Below are positions 62,778 to 64,000 of a DNA stretch of 64,000 bases, piece after piece. Origin of the DNA: Brachypodius melanocephalos (taxonomy: Eukaryota; Chordata; Aves; Passeriformes; Pycnonotidae); the NCBI GenBank assembly GCA_013398615.1, contig VZSR01003807.1, positions 16,632,237 through 16,696,236 on the forward strand, in the 5' to 3' direction. The stretch's first letter is position 1. Each line of letters opens with the position of its first letter. The notes under the pieces were generated by a model. The model saw only the letters and a program-made list of their open reading frames with translations. It made no database searches and had not been told where the DNA came from. The translations under genes and the position numbers were made by a program.

Positions 62778-64000
62778 CTGAATCATAAATCCCCCCCAGA
62801 TATAATTAATATTGCAATCTCTTAAAATCCAAATGAAATAATTTTTTAAAATTCATTCTTGTAGCTTCTTATGCATCTACTTCTGCTTTCTGAGTGTAAG
62901 GGAGGGTGGTCTGTAGACTTCTCATGCTTTTAATTGCCTGAAGCAGAAGATTTTTCTACTCCTTTGGATTTTGGTAGGTTCTTTACTGTGCTGCAGGAGA
63001 AAGACTGACTTCTGTGCAGTTCTTTGACTCACAATCTACATTCCCATTTTACTCATGAAAACACTGTGTTATTCTTGGACTGGATATACAGGAGGAAATG
63101 GGTGTTTAGATGCCAAGCATTAGAATAACCTTGAAATCCAGTAACACTCAGGCACTCAGTTACCTGGGGACCTCTGAAAATCACAGCCTTAAGCTTGCAA
63201 GTATGTGTCTTGCAAGTAATAGGAGTTCCAGTGATTTGCTCATGGCCTATCCACCTACAATAAATGCACAATAAAACTAACAGCTCCTTTTTGCTCCTGT
63301 TCTCTGTGAGGGAGTTTTGCATACTTGTAAATAGCAAAAAATTCAGCCCAATCTTTTAATGATAAGGCCAGAAATACAGACCCTAAAGACAAAAGAAACC
63401 AATCTTACGTACTGGGAAAGACTGAGATAGTGTAAAACAAACCAGAAATACTCCAAGAGAAAAGAAGAGCCCTCTCCTTCCCCAGTTAGCACCTCCCAGT
63501 ATGCTCCCAGTTCATGTGACAGGACAATGGCCATTGGACTTCATGGCCATCCTTTCCTCCCTGGCCACAACACAACCACGTCCACCTTTGTAAGGGCAGA
63601 CTATGATTTAAAATAAATAAATAAAAGCCTTTCAAGGGGTGACCTGCCACTGTTTTTACATCAATACACATTGTTAGAGAAGAGAAAGTCAAAACATAGC
63701 TCAAGAACTGTATGAATGTATTCCACAACAAACTCAAACCAGTTAAATGGCCAAGGGAGATCCACCTGGCAAAGGAGTTTGATACCACAATTTTGCCAGA
63801 AAGTCAGCACAAGGGTATCATGACTAAAACATATTCTGACCTTGAAAAGCAAAATACATCTTGAATGCTGGATTTCTCTCCTCCAGCTTTTACTTTATTT
63901 CCTTGGAATCATAGCAGTGCAATTAAAGTGCAAAATTCCAGTGGTACAGAAGGACTGCAGCAGTTTCTGCCACAGTTGTTGGCTGCTGCGGGACACTGAA
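62778..64000 (-). other. Part of MYB intron 2
   Basis: No match to the expected exon 2 (acidic N-terminus and start of R1) appears on the minus strand up to the window end, so this is intron. Short open frames here have no Myb features. No repeat family was recognised. Confidence 0.8.

Noticed and set aside
62778..64000. MYB exon 2 near the right edge
   Set aside because: No minus-strand match to the expected acidic N-terminus or the start of R1 was found; it must lie beyond the window.
1..64000. CRISPR arrays, operons, tRNA or rRNA genes
   Set aside because: No direct-repeat arrays with spacers, no cloverleaf and no rRNA words were seen, and the sequence is eukaryotic nuclear DNA.

Overview
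The window is vertebrate nuclear DNA, almost certainly from a bird. Spliced exons with GT/AG borders, CR1 LINE fragments, an avian-type ERVL-like LTR and a c-Myb protein very close to chicken all point that way. A passerine is plausible but not shown. There is no sign of bacterial or phage organisation: the many short open frames are chance frames in intron and intergenic DNA.

Layout from left to right. (1) Positions 1-14,420 hold what I take to be the 3' end of AHI1 (jouberin) on the + strand: two phase-compatible exons (9,553-9,632 and 13,163-13,400, ending in a stop) and a 3' UTR. The name rests on synteny, because AHI1 lies tail-to-tail downstream of MYB in mammals. The intron to the left carries a CR1 LINE split by a solo LTR. 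(2) Positions 14,420-40,055 are the AHI1-MYB intergenic spacer: no convincing exon, a decayed LINE at about 22.5-23.3 kb, several GC-richer pockets, one 100-N assembly gap (28,827-28,926), a TA/GA microsatellite and two places that look like clustered transcription factor sites. (3) Positions 40,055-62,777 are MYB (c-Myb) on the - strand, from exon 3 to the poly(A) signal. Exons 1-2 and the promoter lie beyond the right edge.

Thirteen constitutive MYB exons and the optional exon 9A can be placed to the base. All have canonical splice sites and all reading phases join. About 595 residues are visible without exon 9A, against about 640 in the family, so roughly 45 N-terminal residues are missing. 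The exons give the end of Myb repeat R1, all of R2 and R3, the linker, the KIX-binding activation helix, the FAETLQ region, the TP/EVES negative regulatory region with two IKQE SUMO-type sites, and the C-terminus. The 3' UTR carries two 8-mer and one 7-mer seed matches to miR-150, a known regulator of MYB in mammals.

No wholly new system was found. The points most worth a second look are the fast-changing candidate AHI1 C-terminus, the miR-150 site cluster, the 86-bp MYB intron whose retention would remove the negative regulatory region, the LTR-in-CR1 nest, and a SOX-like inverted repeat with a POU octamer in the spacer.
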